A DNA stretch of 64,000 nucleotides from Lacinutrix himadriensis. GTDB taxonomy: Bacteria; Bacteroidota; Bacteroidia; Flavobacteriales; Flavobacteriaceae. Shown piece by piece: positions 41,747 through 51,824 of this stretch. The notes below the pieces were generated by a model. The model saw only the letters and a list, made by a program, of their open reading frames with translations, was not told the DNA's origin and made no database searches. The DNA is taken from contig NZ_LIQI01000006.1 in the NCBI RefSeq assembly GCF_001418105.1, positions 62,001 through 126,000 on the forward strand. Reading direction: 5' to 3'. Each line of letters opens with the position of its first letter. The stretch's first letter is position 1. A program made the translations under genes and the position numbers.

Positions 41747-44326
41747 ATGAAAAAACTTACTTTAATGTTGGTATTATTACTAACAACAACCATTTCAGTA
41801 AACGCACAAATTTCTGAAAAAGAAAAAGCCGAGAAATATATTTCTAAACAAGGTGAATTAACTTTTACATTTGAGGTAAATGACCCTAAAGAAATAGAAA
41901 TGTATTCTAGAGATTTTTCTATAATTAATTATGATGCACAATCTAAAACACTTATCGCTTGGGCTAATGAAAAACAATTTAGACTTTTTGAAGCTAAAAA
42001 CATTCCATTTACAATACCAAAGGAAGAAAATGAAGTAGATGAAGCACTAATTTATGATGTTAGACCTTTAGCTTTAAGAAATTCTCAAAGAGCATCTTTA
42101 AGTTTCCCTGTAAGTTCATATCCTACTTATGCAGAATATGCAACACAAATGCAAGATTTTGAAGATGATTACCCTTCTTTAGTGCAAAAGTTAAGTATTG
42201 GAGCAACTGGCCAAGGAGACAAAGAGTTATTATTTGTGAAAATTTCGGATAACGTTTCTACAGATGAGCAAGAACCTAAAATCATGCTTACATCCTCCAT
42301 GCATGGAGATGAGATTGCTGGATACCCAATGATGCTTTCTCTTATTGACTATATTTTAACTGTTTACAATAATACAGGACATGCAGATCACGCAAGAATT
42401 AAAAACTTAGTAGAGAATGCAGAAATTTGGATTAATCCAAGTGCCAATCCAGACGGAACATACCATAATAGTGCTAGTAATACTTCTGTGGTTAATGCTA
42501 GAAGAGGAAATGGAAATAATATAGATTTAAATAGAAACTATCCAGATAATGTAGCAGGAGCGCATGATGATGGAGAAGCATACCAAACGGAAACTTTAGC
42601 GTTTATGGCTTTAGCAGACGCAAATCATTTTGTTATATCTGCAAACTTTCATGGCGGGACAGAATTAGTTAACTACCCTTTTGATAATGCATATTCCGCT
42701 CAATATATACATGCAGATAATGATTGGTTTGAACATATTGGTGTAGAATATGCTACACATTGTCAAACAGATGCAAACTCTGGTACAACTGCTACACCTG
42801 CATATAACAATAAGTCTTCCTATATGACTGATGACGATGACTGGGATGGGAACGCCGGAAACCAAGCATGGCAAAATTATTACTCTCAAAGTCCAGGTGT
42901 AACACACGGTGCTGAATGGTATAGAGTGTATGGTGGTAGACAGGATTACATGAATTATTACCAACAATGTAAAGAAATTACAATAGAATTATCTGATGTT
43001 AAAATATTAGCAGAGAGCAGTTTAGATGACTACTGGTACTATAACAGAGATGCCTTATTAGATTTTTTAACACAAGGAACCTATGGTTTTAGAGGAGTAG
43101 TTGTAGATGCTAACACTAATAATCCAATAGATGCGACAATTACTATTGTTGGCCATGATACATATAATTCTCATACAATTACCGATATTTCTCATGGAGA
43201 TTTCTACAGACCTATTAAAGCTGGTACTTATGATATTTTAATAGAATCCCCTTGTTACCAATCGGTTACTTTAACGAATCAAACTATTAGTGATGGTCAA
43301 ACTATTTCGCTAGCGGATGTTTTATTAGTACCAAGTAATACTGTACCAACAGGAATAACAGCATCTACCGTAGGTGCTACAACTGCAACTATAGAATGGA
43401 CCGATGATGCAGATAGCTACAATTTACAGTATAAAGCAACTAGCGGCTCTACTTGGACCACAGTTACAGGACTTACTACTGCCACGTATGAAATTACAGG
43501 ATTAACAGTTGGAGAAGAATACGAAGTACAAGTAGCTTCTATTTGTGGTACGAATGCGCCTTCAGCATACGCAGCATCTACCCTATTCACAACACAAATA
43601 GCATATTGTGGGAGTAACGGAAATAACGCTAATGACGATGATGAATGGATTGGAAATGTAACACTTGGAGATATTAATAACACAACTGGAGACAATAGTT
43701 ATTCCGATTATACAGCAATGTCAACAGATTTAGACAAAACCTTAACACATAGTATTTCGGTAACCAAATCTTGGTCAGGAACAAATTATGATGAAAGTAT
43801 TGCAGTTTGGATAGACTTCAATCAGGATGGCGATTTTGACGATGCCGATGAAAATGTTGTATCACTTGCTGCAAATGATACACAAATAGTATCTGAAGAT
43901 ATTAGTATTCCTGCATCTGCCTTATTAGGAAATACAAGAATGAGAGTCTCTCTAAAGTACGACGGTTTAGCAACTAGTTGTGAATCTTTTCAATATGGAG
44001 AGGTTGAAGACTATACGGTAAATATCATTGAAGAAGATGATGGAACACTTAGTAATAGCGATTTTGATTTAGATGAAATCTCGGTATACCCAAATCCGTT
44101 CAATAATGATATTAATATAAAACTACCTAATAGTTTAAGTAATAATTTAATTAGCGTAGACTTATATGATTTAAGCGGTAGATTAATTACTAAATTAGAA
44201 AATAAGCAGGCCATAAATAATACTATTAACGTATCTAATTTAGATAATTTATCTAATGGTACTTATTTCTTAAAAATTATAAATCACACTTCAAACAATA
44301 CGGTTATACGAAAAATCATCAAGTAA
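41747..44326 (+). CDS. Secreted M14 zinc carboxypeptidase with FN3, GEVED and T9SS domains
   Basis: 859 residues. Signal peptide 1-20, then a ~100-residue propeptide-like part. The M14 domain (~125-430) has zinc ligands His186 and Glu189 (SSMHGDEIAGYP) and His302 (NFHGGTE), with NRNYPD at 262-267 and catalytic Glu414 (ITIELSD). A carboxypeptidase regulatory-like domain (GFRGVVVDANTNNPIDATI), an FN3 domain, a GEVED domain (ending QYGEVEDYTVNI) and a T9SS type A domain (VYPNPFNNDINIKL) follow. It removes C-terminal residues from extracellular proteins. All key residues are intact. Confidence 0.92.
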   Translation: MKKLTLMLVLLLTTTISVNAQISEKEKAEKYISKQGELTFTFEVNDPKEIEMYSRDFSIINYDAQSKTLIAWANEKQFRLFEAKNIPFTIPKEENEVDEALIYDVRPLALRNSQRASLSFPVSSYPTYAEYATQMQDFEDDYPSLVQKLSIGATGQGDKELLFVKISDNVSTDEQEPKIMLTSSMHGDEIAGYPMMLSLIDYILTVYNNTGHADHARIKNLVENAEIWINPSANPDGTYHNSASNTSVVNARRGNGNNIDLNRNYPDNVAGAHDDGEAYQTETLAFMALADANHFVISANFHGGTELVNYPFDNAYSAQYIHADNDWFEHIGVEYATHCQTDANSGTTATPAYNNKSSYMTDDDDWDGNAGNQAWQNYYSQSPGVTHGAEWYRVYGGRQDYMNYYQQCKEITIELSDVKILAESSLDDYWYYNRDALLDFLTQGTYGFRGVVVDANTNNPIDATITIVGHDTYNSHTITDISHGDFYRPIKAGTYDILIESPCYQSVTLTNQTISDGQTISLADVLLVPSNTVPTGITASTVGATTATIEWTDDADSYNLQYKATSGSTWTTVTGLTTATYEITGLTVGEEYEVQVASICGTNAPSAYAASTLFTTQIAYCGSNGNNANDDDEWIGNVTLGDINNTTGDNSYSDYTAMSTDLDKTLTHSISVTKSWSGTNYDESIAVWIDFNQDGDFDDADENVVSLAANDTQIVSEDISIPASALLGNTRMRVSLKYDGLATSCESFQYGEVEDYTVNIIEEDDGTLSNSDFDLDEISVYPNPFNNDINIKLPNSLSNNLISVDLYDLSGRLITKLENKQAINNTINVSNLDNLSNGTYFLKIINHTSNNTVIRKIIK

Positions 44327-44348
44327 AAATTATCGATGAAGTACACAT

Positions 44349-44382
44349 AAAAAGGCTGAAATACCAATATTTTAGCCTTTTT
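44349..44382 (+). terminator. Intrinsic terminator
   Basis: Stem AAAAAGGCTGAAAT / ATTTTAGCCTTTTT (one wobble pair) with loop ACCAAT, 22 bp after the carboxypeptidase stop. Confidence 0.83.
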
Positions 44383-44423
44383 GTTGTTTGTAAAAAGCAA
44401 CAAATTACACTTATGTTATGCAT

Positions 44424-44456
44424 TTCATCGAATAAATTTGCATTTTAAAGATGTTT
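44424..44456 (+). promoter_or_regulatory. Shared T9SS-cargo upstream element E
   Basis: CATCGA, 15-bp spacer, AAAGATGTTT; ends 52 bp before the ATG of the 1948-residue gene. Confidence 0.6.
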
Positions 44457-44508
44457 AAAGTACTTTTGGCAACATATTAATTAGGCCCAAACTAAAATTA
44501 ATCTACTT

Positions 44509-47500
44509 ATGAAAACCTATACTAATCAAACGATAAGGTATATTATGTTTATTAGCATTTTGCTTTTAACTAATATTATGTATTCTCAAACTACAATTGC
44601 TAGCTATGATTTTGAATCTGGCTTACAAGGATGGACCGACGGTGGTAGCGATGCTGGTAGGCTAAATAATAATAATTTTTCTTGTAATGGCAGCGGATCT
44701 TTATACACTAAAGACTATACAACTGCTAGTAATAGAATAACTTCACCTGCACTTGATTTTTCTTCTTATAATTCTATTGAAATCTCTTTTTGTGCTAAAA
44801 ATTCACGACTAGATAACGGTGAAGGGTTTAATGTTGAGTATTTTAATGGTACCACATGGCAAGCAGTAACTACTTTTCTAAGAGGAACACACTTTACAGG
44901 TACAGGAAGTAACAGTAGCTATAATCTATCTTTTACATTAGATTCTGCAACCTATTCATTAGTAACAAATGCAAAGTTTAGATTTTCATCAACAGCTAGT
45001 GATGATGATGAATATAATGTTTTTGATAATATAGTTATTACTGGTTCTGGTTGTGGAAGCTCTATAAATACTTTTCCTTATAATGAAGGTTTTGAATCTG
45101 GTATAGGTGCTTGGAGTCAAGACACAACAGATGACAATGATTGGACGAGAGAAAATGGAGGAACTCCTTCCAATAACACAGGTCCTAATGGTGCTAATGG
45201 AGGTTCCTGGTATCTATTTACAGAAGCCAGTAGCCCAAACTATAATGATACATTTAATTTAATTAGCCCTTGTTTTGATCTAACTTCAGAATCTACTGCT
45301 TTGTTTTCCTTTTATTATCACATGTTTGGATCAGGTATGGGAGATCTTTTTGTAGAAGTAAGTACTAATGGCGGTGCTACCTATACTACGCTTTGGTCTC
45401 AATTTGGCGATGTGCAATCAAATCAAGGTCAAGCATGGAATTTAGTAGATATCAGTTTAGACGCCTATACAGGACAGGTTATTAAAATTCGTTTTAGAGG
45501 TGAAACAGATAATGATTATAGAGGAGATATGTCTATAGATGATATTTCTTTAACCACCGAGGTAGTAAATGCACCAGAAATCAATGTTGTAGGTAATGGC
45601 CAAAACATTAATGACGGAGATACAACACCTGCTGCAGCCGACGATACCGATTTTGGAACTGTTGGTATATTATTTGGTTCGCAAACCAATACATTTACCA
45701 TTCAAAATAGCGGATCTATTGCTCTAAATTTAACGGGGGCATCTCCATATGTTTCTATTTCCGGATTACATCCTGGAGATTTCACACTAAATGCAAATCC
45801 TACTACTCCAATTTCTGCTGGAGGAAGCACTACATTTGAAATTACTTTTAACCCTAGTGCAGCTGGACTAAGATCTGCAATAATTACCATAGCAAACGAT
45901 GATAGCGATGAAGATCCATATACTTTTACAATTCAAGGTAATGGATTCTCAATAACGCCTGAAATAAACCTGCAAGGTAACGCAACTACCATTCTTGATG
46001 GAGATACAACTCCTTCTCCGTTGGATGCTACCGATTTTGGAAGTGCTAGTGTTTCTGGAGGAACGCAAGTAAATACGTTCACTATTCAAAATAGCGGATC
46101 CCTTACTTTAAATTTAACTGGTGGGGCACCTTACGTTGTTATTAGTGGAACTAATGCAGCAGACTTCACAGTTACAGCAACACCTACAGGTAGCATTGGA
46201 GCTGGTGGAAGTACAACCTTTGATATTACTTTCGATCCTAGTGCACTTGGAACTAGAACCGCTACAGTTACTATTGAAAATGATGACAGTGATGAAGATC
46301 CATATACTTTTAATATTCAAGGTGCTGGAGCAACTGCTCCTGGTGGAGTAAATTCCGATTTAGCACTGTGGCTTAAAAGCACAGATGGCTTAGGGTATAC
46401 TGATGGACAACCTGTAGCCCTTTGGGTAGATCAAGGTAATGGTTCAGACGCAGCGGTAAATACTACCGGACAAGAACCAACGTACTACGATAATACTTCA
46501 AGAAATATAAACTTTAACCCTGTTGTAGAATTTGATAATACCTTTTCTACATTTTCTTTAGATGATGATTACTCCTTTGATAATACTTCAACGCAGTTTT
46601 TAGAAGGTACTTCTGGCATGTATACACAAGAAATCTTCCTTGTAGTCATTCCAGATGATACACCAATAAACAAAGATTTCGGGTTTATGGATGTATTTTG
46701 TGGGGATGCAGATTTTTCTACAAATGCAACAGATGCTACAGGTATAGGTTTTGGTGACTTTACCGGTCGTGTTAGTAATGAATCTATCTGTTTTTCACTA
46801 GACACGTATACTACTAGTATTGCTGGTGATGGTTATGCTGTAAATGATGGCCCAAACACTTCATATAGCAACGTAGGGATCATTAATGCTAGAAATAACC
46901 CCGCAGTAACACAACAAGAATTATACTATAATGCAAATAATATTGAAAGTAATCAAAATGATATTCCTTCCTTTGTAAATGTAAACAATTCCAGATATTG
47001 GTTAGGTCGTAGTGAAGGATGGGAAGCAACTACTAATGCAAGAATAGCAGAAGTTATTACATATTCTAATAGAAAAATAGATACAGATTTAACCGTAGAA
47101 AGAAACAGAATACAATCGTATCTAGGTATTAAATACGGAATTACTTTAGGTGTTAATGGAACGACACAAGATTATGTAGATAGTAATGGATCTTTAATTT
47201 GGGATAATAATACTGGTGTTCCTACCAATGATATGTTTAATTATGATATTGCAGGTATTGGTAGAGATGATGATTCCGACTTAAACCAAAAACAATCCCG
47301 AAGTGTAAATAATGCATCTGATGGTTTAGGTAGAACGCAAGGAATTGTTACCATGGGATTAACCGATATTTATGACACTAATAATTTAAACCAGTCTGAC
47401 AATGCTACAAGCCTAAACGATAAAGAATTTTTAGTTTGGGGAAACAATGGTGTAGATTTAAACTTAGCAGCTTCCACTATTAGCGTGGATATGAGTATTG

Positions 47501-50355
47501 GTATTGGTACGCTTACAACAAATGTTTCCTTTACTGCTATGCAACGTGTATGGAAAGTAGTTGAAAATGGTGGCGATATACCTTCCGTAAAAATTTCAAT
47601 TCCGAAAGATGCAATTCGTAATATTACACCTCCTGGAAGTTACTACATGTTTATTTCGGATAGCCCTGTATTCGATCCAACAGCTAAATATAGATTAATG
47701 ACTGCTAATGGTGCAAACTTAGAGACAGACTATGACTTTGATGGAACAAAGTATATCACTTTTGGATATGCCCCGCAAGTTATAGTAGAACGTTCTATAT
47801 ATTTTGATGGTGCTGTGGATTTTATTGATATGGAAGATAAACTAAATCTAAATCCTTCCGAATTTACTATTTCTGCATGGATTAATAGAGAGTCTGGCTC
47901 CAACAATACCTCTATCCTATCTAAAAGAGATTTCCTTTATTCAGAAGGATATGACTTTAAAATTAACGCTTCAGGGAAATTTGAAGTATCTTGGAAAAAC
48001 GGAGCATCAACAGAAAGTATAAACTCTTCCGTTGTTATTCCCGAGAACGAATGGCATCAAGTTGCTGTTGTGTATAGCTCTGGTACAGCAACGCTATATA
48101 TTGATGGTATTGAAGATGTTTCCGCTACATTAAGTAACCCTACCGCTACTAATCAATACTTTTATGTTGGTGCTGCAGCAAAAAACACACCTACTGCACA
48201 TTTTAAAGGAAATATTGATGAAGTACGAATTTGGGATACCGCTTTAACGGAAACACAATTACACTACATCATGAATCAAGAAATAGTTGATAATGGTGCA
48301 TTTGTAGATGGTAAAGTGATGCCAACAACAGTTACAAAAAATGACATAATAACTATTCCTTGGTCAAAACTAGCAGGTTACTATCCAATGTCTATTTATA
48401 CGTATACAAATACCGAAGACGAGTCTGGTAATGGTAATCAAGGGTACTTAAGAAACCTAAATACCGTAGATCACCAAACAGCTCCACTTCCATATAGATC
48501 GAATGCAAATGGCGATTGGAATACCAATGCTACTTGGTTAAACGGAAACGTACAAACCATACCAGGAACTGCTTCTATTGTAGATAATACAAAAACGGTA
48601 GATTGGAATATTGTGGTAACGAATCATAACGTTACTATGGATAATACTAGTTTGCCTAGTGCAAATAATAAAAATAGATCGGTATTAGGTTTATTTGTAG
48701 ATGCAAACAAACTTACTGTTAACGGAGATAATACTTCTAGTACAGGTAACGGTTTAACCGTTTCGCATTTCTTAAATCTAGATGGAAAAATAGATTTACA
48801 AGGAGAATCGCAACTTATCCAAACAGAAGATAGTGATCTAAATGTTACTAGTGCTGGTACTCTTGAAAAAGACCAACAAGGTACCCAAGATTATTACACG
48901 TATAACTATTGGTCTTCTCCTGTTGGAGCTAGTAATACAGTATCTAATAATAATAGCTATACCTTAAATGATAACATATTTAAAGATGGTTCTAATCCCC
49001 TTGCTCCTGTTAATATGAATTTTGTATCTGGTTATAATGGATCTAATGGTTCGCCAATTTCTATTGCTAATTATTGGATTTGGAAGTTTAGTAACAGAAC
49101 TTCTCAAGATTATGCTTCTTGGCAACATATTAGAAATACTGGAAGCCTACTTCCTGGAGAAGGATTTACAATGAAAGGTGTTGCAGATACAGGAGACGTA
49201 ACTCTTCAACAAAACTATACTATAGAAGGGAAACCAAACAATGGAGATATCACCCTTAATATAAATGCTGGAAATGATTATTTAATTGGTAATCCTTACG
49301 CTTCTGCTATGGATGCTAACACATTTATATTAGCAAATACAAATACTACCGGTTCTATATACTACTGGGAACATTTTGGGGGTGGTACACACAATACTAT
49401 AGAGTATCAAGGTGGATATGCTGTTTACAACCTATCTGGTGGTACAGAAGCTATACAATATGATTATACTACTGGTGGTACAGACGCTTCTGGCGGAATT
49501 GGAATAAAAAGACCTGGAAGATATATTCCTGTAGCACAAGGATTCTTTGTTATAGGAGCAAACAATGGTACTATAGATTTTAAAAACAACCAAAGAGCTT
49601 TCCAAAAAGAAGGTGCCTCTTCTGTGTTTATTAGAGCAAGTCAAGATGCAACTAATAACGCTTCCAATAATCAAGAAGATGATAGATTAAAAATGAGATT
49701 AAGCTTTAATACTTCAAATACCTATAAGAGACAACTGTTAGTTACCAGAGATGATCGTGCAACAAATCTAATTGACTTTGGTTTTGATGCCATTAATAAA
49801 GATGATCAATCTGCAGATATGTTCTGGATGATAGAAGATGAAAAATTTATAATTCAAGGAACTAATACAGTTAACGAATCTACTATTCTTCCATTAGGAA
49901 TAAAAACTAACGTAAGCGGAATCAATACGTTTAAAATTGATGCACTTACCAACTTCCCTGAAGGCTTACAAGTATACGTTCATGATAAAACCTTAGATAC
50001 TTATAATAATTTAAGAAATGGTGATTTTGAAATAGACTTACCAGCTGGTGCATACTTAGATCGTTTTGAAATTACGTTCACAGATCAAGCTTTAAGTATA
50101 GAAGAATCAGAAATATATAACCTGGAAGCATACTTTGCTAATGATAGCGATAGTATGATTATTAATAACCCTAAAAACATTCGAATAGATCAAGCTAAAA
50201 TTATGAACATGCTTGGACAAGAAGTTTACAGTTTTAATGAGGTTACTACCGAAAGCTATATAGCACTTAAAACAAAAAACTTAAGTGTAGGTACATATAT
50301 CATTAACCTTAAAACTGAGATTGGTGAAATCTCTAAAAAAGTCTTAGTTAAATAA
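44509..50355 (+). CDS. Giant modular T9SS surface protein (MAM, choice-of-anchor D, LamG)
   Basis: 1948 residues. Signal peptide to ~27. In order: a beta-sandwich, a MAM-like domain (PYNEGFESGIGAWSQDTTDD...), two choice-of-anchor D repeats (EINVVGNGQNINDGDTTP and EINLQGNATTILDGDTTP), a lectin-like region starting DLALWLKSTDG with YLGIKYGITLGVNGTT, a LamG domain (RSIYFDGAVDFIDMEDKLNL...NIDEVRIWDTAL), then ~600 residues paralogous to the 36582 protein and a T9SS C-terminal domain. No enzyme motif is visible; it is probably an adhesin or polysaccharide-binding surface protein. Confidence 0.85.
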   Translation: MKTYTNQTIRYIMFISILLLTNIMYSQTTIASYDFESGLQGWTDGGSDAGRLNNNNFSCNGSGSLYTKDYTTASNRITSPALDFSSYNSIEISFCAKNSRLDNGEGFNVEYFNGTTWQAVTTFLRGTHFTGTGSNSSYNLSFTLDSATYSLVTNAKFRFSSTASDDDEYNVFDNIVITGSGCGSSINTFPYNEGFESGIGAWSQDTTDDNDWTRENGGTPSNNTGPNGANGGSWYLFTEASSPNYNDTFNLISPCFDLTSESTALFSFYYHMFGSGMGDLFVEVSTNGGATYTTLWSQFGDVQSNQGQAWNLVDISLDAYTGQVIKIRFRGETDNDYRGDMSIDDISLTTEVVNAPEINVVGNGQNINDGDTTPAAADDTDFGTVGILFGSQTNTFTIQNSGSIALNLTGASPYVSISGLHPGDFTLNANPTTPISAGGSTTFEITFNPSAAGLRSAIITIANDDSDEDPYTFTIQGNGFSITPEINLQGNATTILDGDTTPSPLDATDFGSASVSGGTQVNTFTIQNSGSLTLNLTGGAPYVVISGTNAADFTVTATPTGSIGAGGSTTFDITFDPSALGTRTATVTIENDDSDEDPYTFNIQGAGATAPGGVNSDLALWLKSTDGLGYTDGQPVALWVDQGNGSDAAVNTTGQEPTYYDNTSRNINFNPVVEFDNTFSTFSLDDDYSFDNTSTQFLEGTSGMYTQEIFLVVIPDDTPINKDFGFMDVFCGDADFSTNATDATGIGFGDFTGRVSNESICFSLDTYTTSIAGDGYAVNDGPNTSYSNVGIINARNNPAVTQQELYYNANNIESNQNDIPSFVNVNNSRYWLGRSEGWEATTNARIAEVITYSNRKIDTDLTVERNRIQSYLGIKYGITLGVNGTTQDYVDSNGSLIWDNNTGVPTNDMFNYDIAGIGRDDDSDLNQKQSRSVNNASDGLGRTQGIVTMGLTDIYDTNNLNQSDNATSLNDKEFLVWGNNGVDLNLAASTISVDMSIGIGTLTTNVSFTAMQRVWKVVENGGDIPSVKISIPKDAIRNITPPGSYYMFISDSPVFDPTAKYRLMTANGANLETDYDFDGTKYITFGYAPQVIVERSIYFDGAVDFIDMEDKLNLNPSEFTISAWINRESGSNNTSILSKRDFLYSEGYDFKINASGKFEVSWKNGASTESINSSVVIPENEWHQVAVVYSSGTATLYIDGIEDVSATLSNPTATNQYFYVGAAAKNTPTAHFKGNIDEVRIWDTALTETQLHYIMNQEIVDNGAFVDGKVMPTTVTKNDIITIPWSKLAGYYPMSIYTYTNTEDESGNGNQGYLRNLNTVDHQTAPLPYRSNANGDWNTNATWLNGNVQTIPGTASIVDNTKTVDWNIVVTNHNVTMDNTSLPSANNKNRSVLGLFVDANKLTVNGDNTSSTGNGLTVSHFLNLDGKIDLQGESQLIQTEDSDLNVTSAGTLEKDQQGTQDYYTYNYWSSPVGASNTVSNNNSYTLNDNIFKDGSNPLAPVNMNFVSGYNGSNGSPISIANYWIWKFSNRTSQDYASWQHIRNTGSLLPGEGFTMKGVADTGDVTLQQNYTIEGKPNNGDITLNINAGNDYLIGNPYASAMDANTFILANTNTTGSIYYWEHFGGGTHNTIEYQGGYAVYNLSGGTEAIQYDYTTGGTDASGGIGIKRPGRYIPVAQGFFVIGANNGTIDFKNNQRAFQKEGASSVFIRASQDATNNASNNQEDDRLKMRLSFNTSNTYKRQLLVTRDDRATNLIDFGFDAINKDDQSADMFWMIEDEKFIIQGTNTVNESTILPLGIKTNVSGINTFKIDALTNFPEGLQVYVHDKTLDTYNNLRNGDFEIDLPAGAYLDRFEITFTDQALSIEESEIYNLEAYFANDSDSMIINNPKNIRIDQAKIMNMLGQEVYSFNEVTTESYIALKTKNLSVGTYIINLKTEIGEISKKVLVK

Positions 50356-50398
50356 ATATAGGCCCCAAATCTACTATTCATTTTAACTAAACTTTGTT

Positions 50399-50430
50399 AA
50401 AACCCAAAACGTCATGTTTTGGGTTTTTTT
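50399..50430 (+). terminator. Intrinsic terminator
   Basis: Stem AACCCAAAAC / GTTTTGGGTT around GTCAT, then seven T; 43 bp after the stop codon of the giant gene. Confidence 0.9.
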
Positions 50431-50598
50431 ATGTTTAATAATTAATATTATGAGCTATGTCATAATAAGAATAATAAGAGTAAAACCCCATCCCTTTCTA
50501 AACCATTTTACATATACCTATGTATATAAAATTAAAATTCAGGGGGTTTATTGCTAAAAATCATACGGTTAATCCTGAAAAATGACACTTATAATCGG

Positions 50599-50631
50599 TA
50601 TATCGAGTTTTTAAGTTAGTTACAGCATATT
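50599..50631 (+). promoter_or_regulatory. Shared T9SS-cargo upstream element F
   Basis: TATCGA, exactly 15 bp, ACAG. Same spacing as A-E but the right half is less conserved. A canonical TAGATTTG -7 box is also present further downstream (~50657), so this gene may have two promoters. Confidence 0.5.
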
Positions 50632-50713
50632 TTTTTTTAAACCCTTCATTACGTCATAGATTTGTTACAAGACTAATAATCAAGTCCTTTCACGAGTTAA
50701 AACAACCTTTTGC

Positions 50714-51556
50714 ATGAAGACCTATTCGAATAAAGTATCTCTACTACTATTTTTACTTCTTCTTTTATCTAATGATGCATTCTGTCAGAATAATTCGGAT
50801 GGAGACGATAGAATGAAAATCCGATTAGGCTTTACCTCTCCCAATAACTTACACAGACAAATATTAGTAACTGTAGATAGTAATAGCACACCAGGAGTTG
50901 ATTTTGGTTATGATGCTGAAAATTTTGAAACGAATGCAGATGATATGTATTGGATGATTGAAAATAGACAATTTTTAATTCAAGGTACAAATGTAATTGA
51001 TGCTACCACTACTCTATCTCTTGGTTTACACACAAGCACTAACGGTAACATCATTATGTCTATTGAGGAATTAAAAAATGTTCCTGAAGATCTAGAAATA
51101 AGAATTTTAGATAAGCATACAAATACATACTACAATATTAAAAATACAACCTCTCTAAGCATACACTTAAATGCTGGTGAATATTTAAATCGTTTTGAAT
51201 TAAAATTTTTAAATGAAGATGCTGTGAACACCACTCCTAGTGACGAAGAAGAAAATGAACAAGTTATAGGAGAAAATATAGAAACAGATTTTGAAAACGA
51301 AGTTATTGCAGAAGAAGTAAAAATGGAACTTAATTATATTAATAAAATAAAAAGTATTTCCATTAAAAATATAGGAGAACAAAACATAAAATCTGTTTAT
51401 GTTTATAGTATCACTGGTAAATTAATAAAGCAGTTTAAAAATATAAAAGCTGTAGACCAAGCATTAATTAAAACATACAACCTTAAAAGTGGTAATTATA
51501 TTTTAATCCTGACTTCTGATGCTGGAAGTATGACTAAAAAAGTATCTGTACGATAA
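50714..51556 (+). CDS. Small T9SS protein equal to the C-terminal module of the giant proteins
   Basis: 280 residues. Signal peptide to ~24 (LLLFLLLLLSNDAFC). The body starts GDDRMKIRLGFTSPNNLHRQ and continues with DDMYWMIENRQFLIQGTN and LNAGEYLNRFELKF, closely matching the last ~270 residues of the 36582 and 44509 proteins. An acidic linker (DEEENEQVIGENIETDFENE) leads to a T9SS-type tail ending TKKVSVR. It looks like the stand-alone form of that module. Function unknown; it is a tandem paralogue of the next gene (51825). Confidence 0.75.
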   Translation: MKTYSNKVSLLLFLLLLLSNDAFCQNNSDGDDRMKIRLGFTSPNNLHRQILVTVDSNSTPGVDFGYDAENFETNADDMYWMIENRQFLIQGTNVIDATTTLSLGLHTSTNGNIIMSIEELKNVPEDLEIRILDKHTNTYYNIKNTTSLSIHLNAGEYLNRFELKFLNEDAVNTTPSDEEENEQVIGENIETDFENEVIAEEVKMELNYINKIKSISIKNIGEQNIKSVYVYSITGKLIKQFKNIKAVDQALIKTYNLKSGNYILILTSDAGSMTKKVSVR

Positions 51557-51709
51557 TTCAGCTATTTATTAAACCATATTTAAGAGCGTCCTATTATCCA
51601 TTCCTTTCTAAACAATTTTGCCAATACTAGTTGTAATAAAAATTAAAATTCAGGCTTCTTATCGCTAAATAGTATGTCGTTAAACTGATATAAATGCACC
51701 TTTTTTCAG

Positions 51710-51742
51710 TATATCGAATTTTTAAGTTAGTTACAGTTTTTT
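51710..51742 (+). promoter_or_regulatory. Shared T9SS-cargo upstream element G
   Basis: TATCGA, 15 bp, ACAG; near-identical over 28 bp to element F and at the same distance (82 bp) from its ATG. Confidence 0.5.
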
Positions 51743-51824
51743 TTTTACCAACACTTTTTTCCGTTATAAATTTGTCCCAAGATTAACACTCAAGTCCCTC
51801 CATGAGTCTATAACAACCCTACTT

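Larger units (their letters stand above)
50356..50713 (+). other. Gene-free stretch with terminator and upstream region
   Basis: 358 bp without a gene. Holds the terminator at 50399-50430 and, from about 50487 to the next ATG, a sequence that is repeated in diverged form before the following paralogue (51595-51824). The best conserved part is the 28-bp block at 50598-50625, which includes upstream element F. Confidence 0.7.

Noticed and set aside
36582-50355. Polysaccharide-degrading enzymes within the giant T9SS proteins
   Set aside because: LamG, MAM and choice-of-anchor domains are visible, but no glycoside hydrolase or lyase catalytic motif could be found; called adhesin-like instead.
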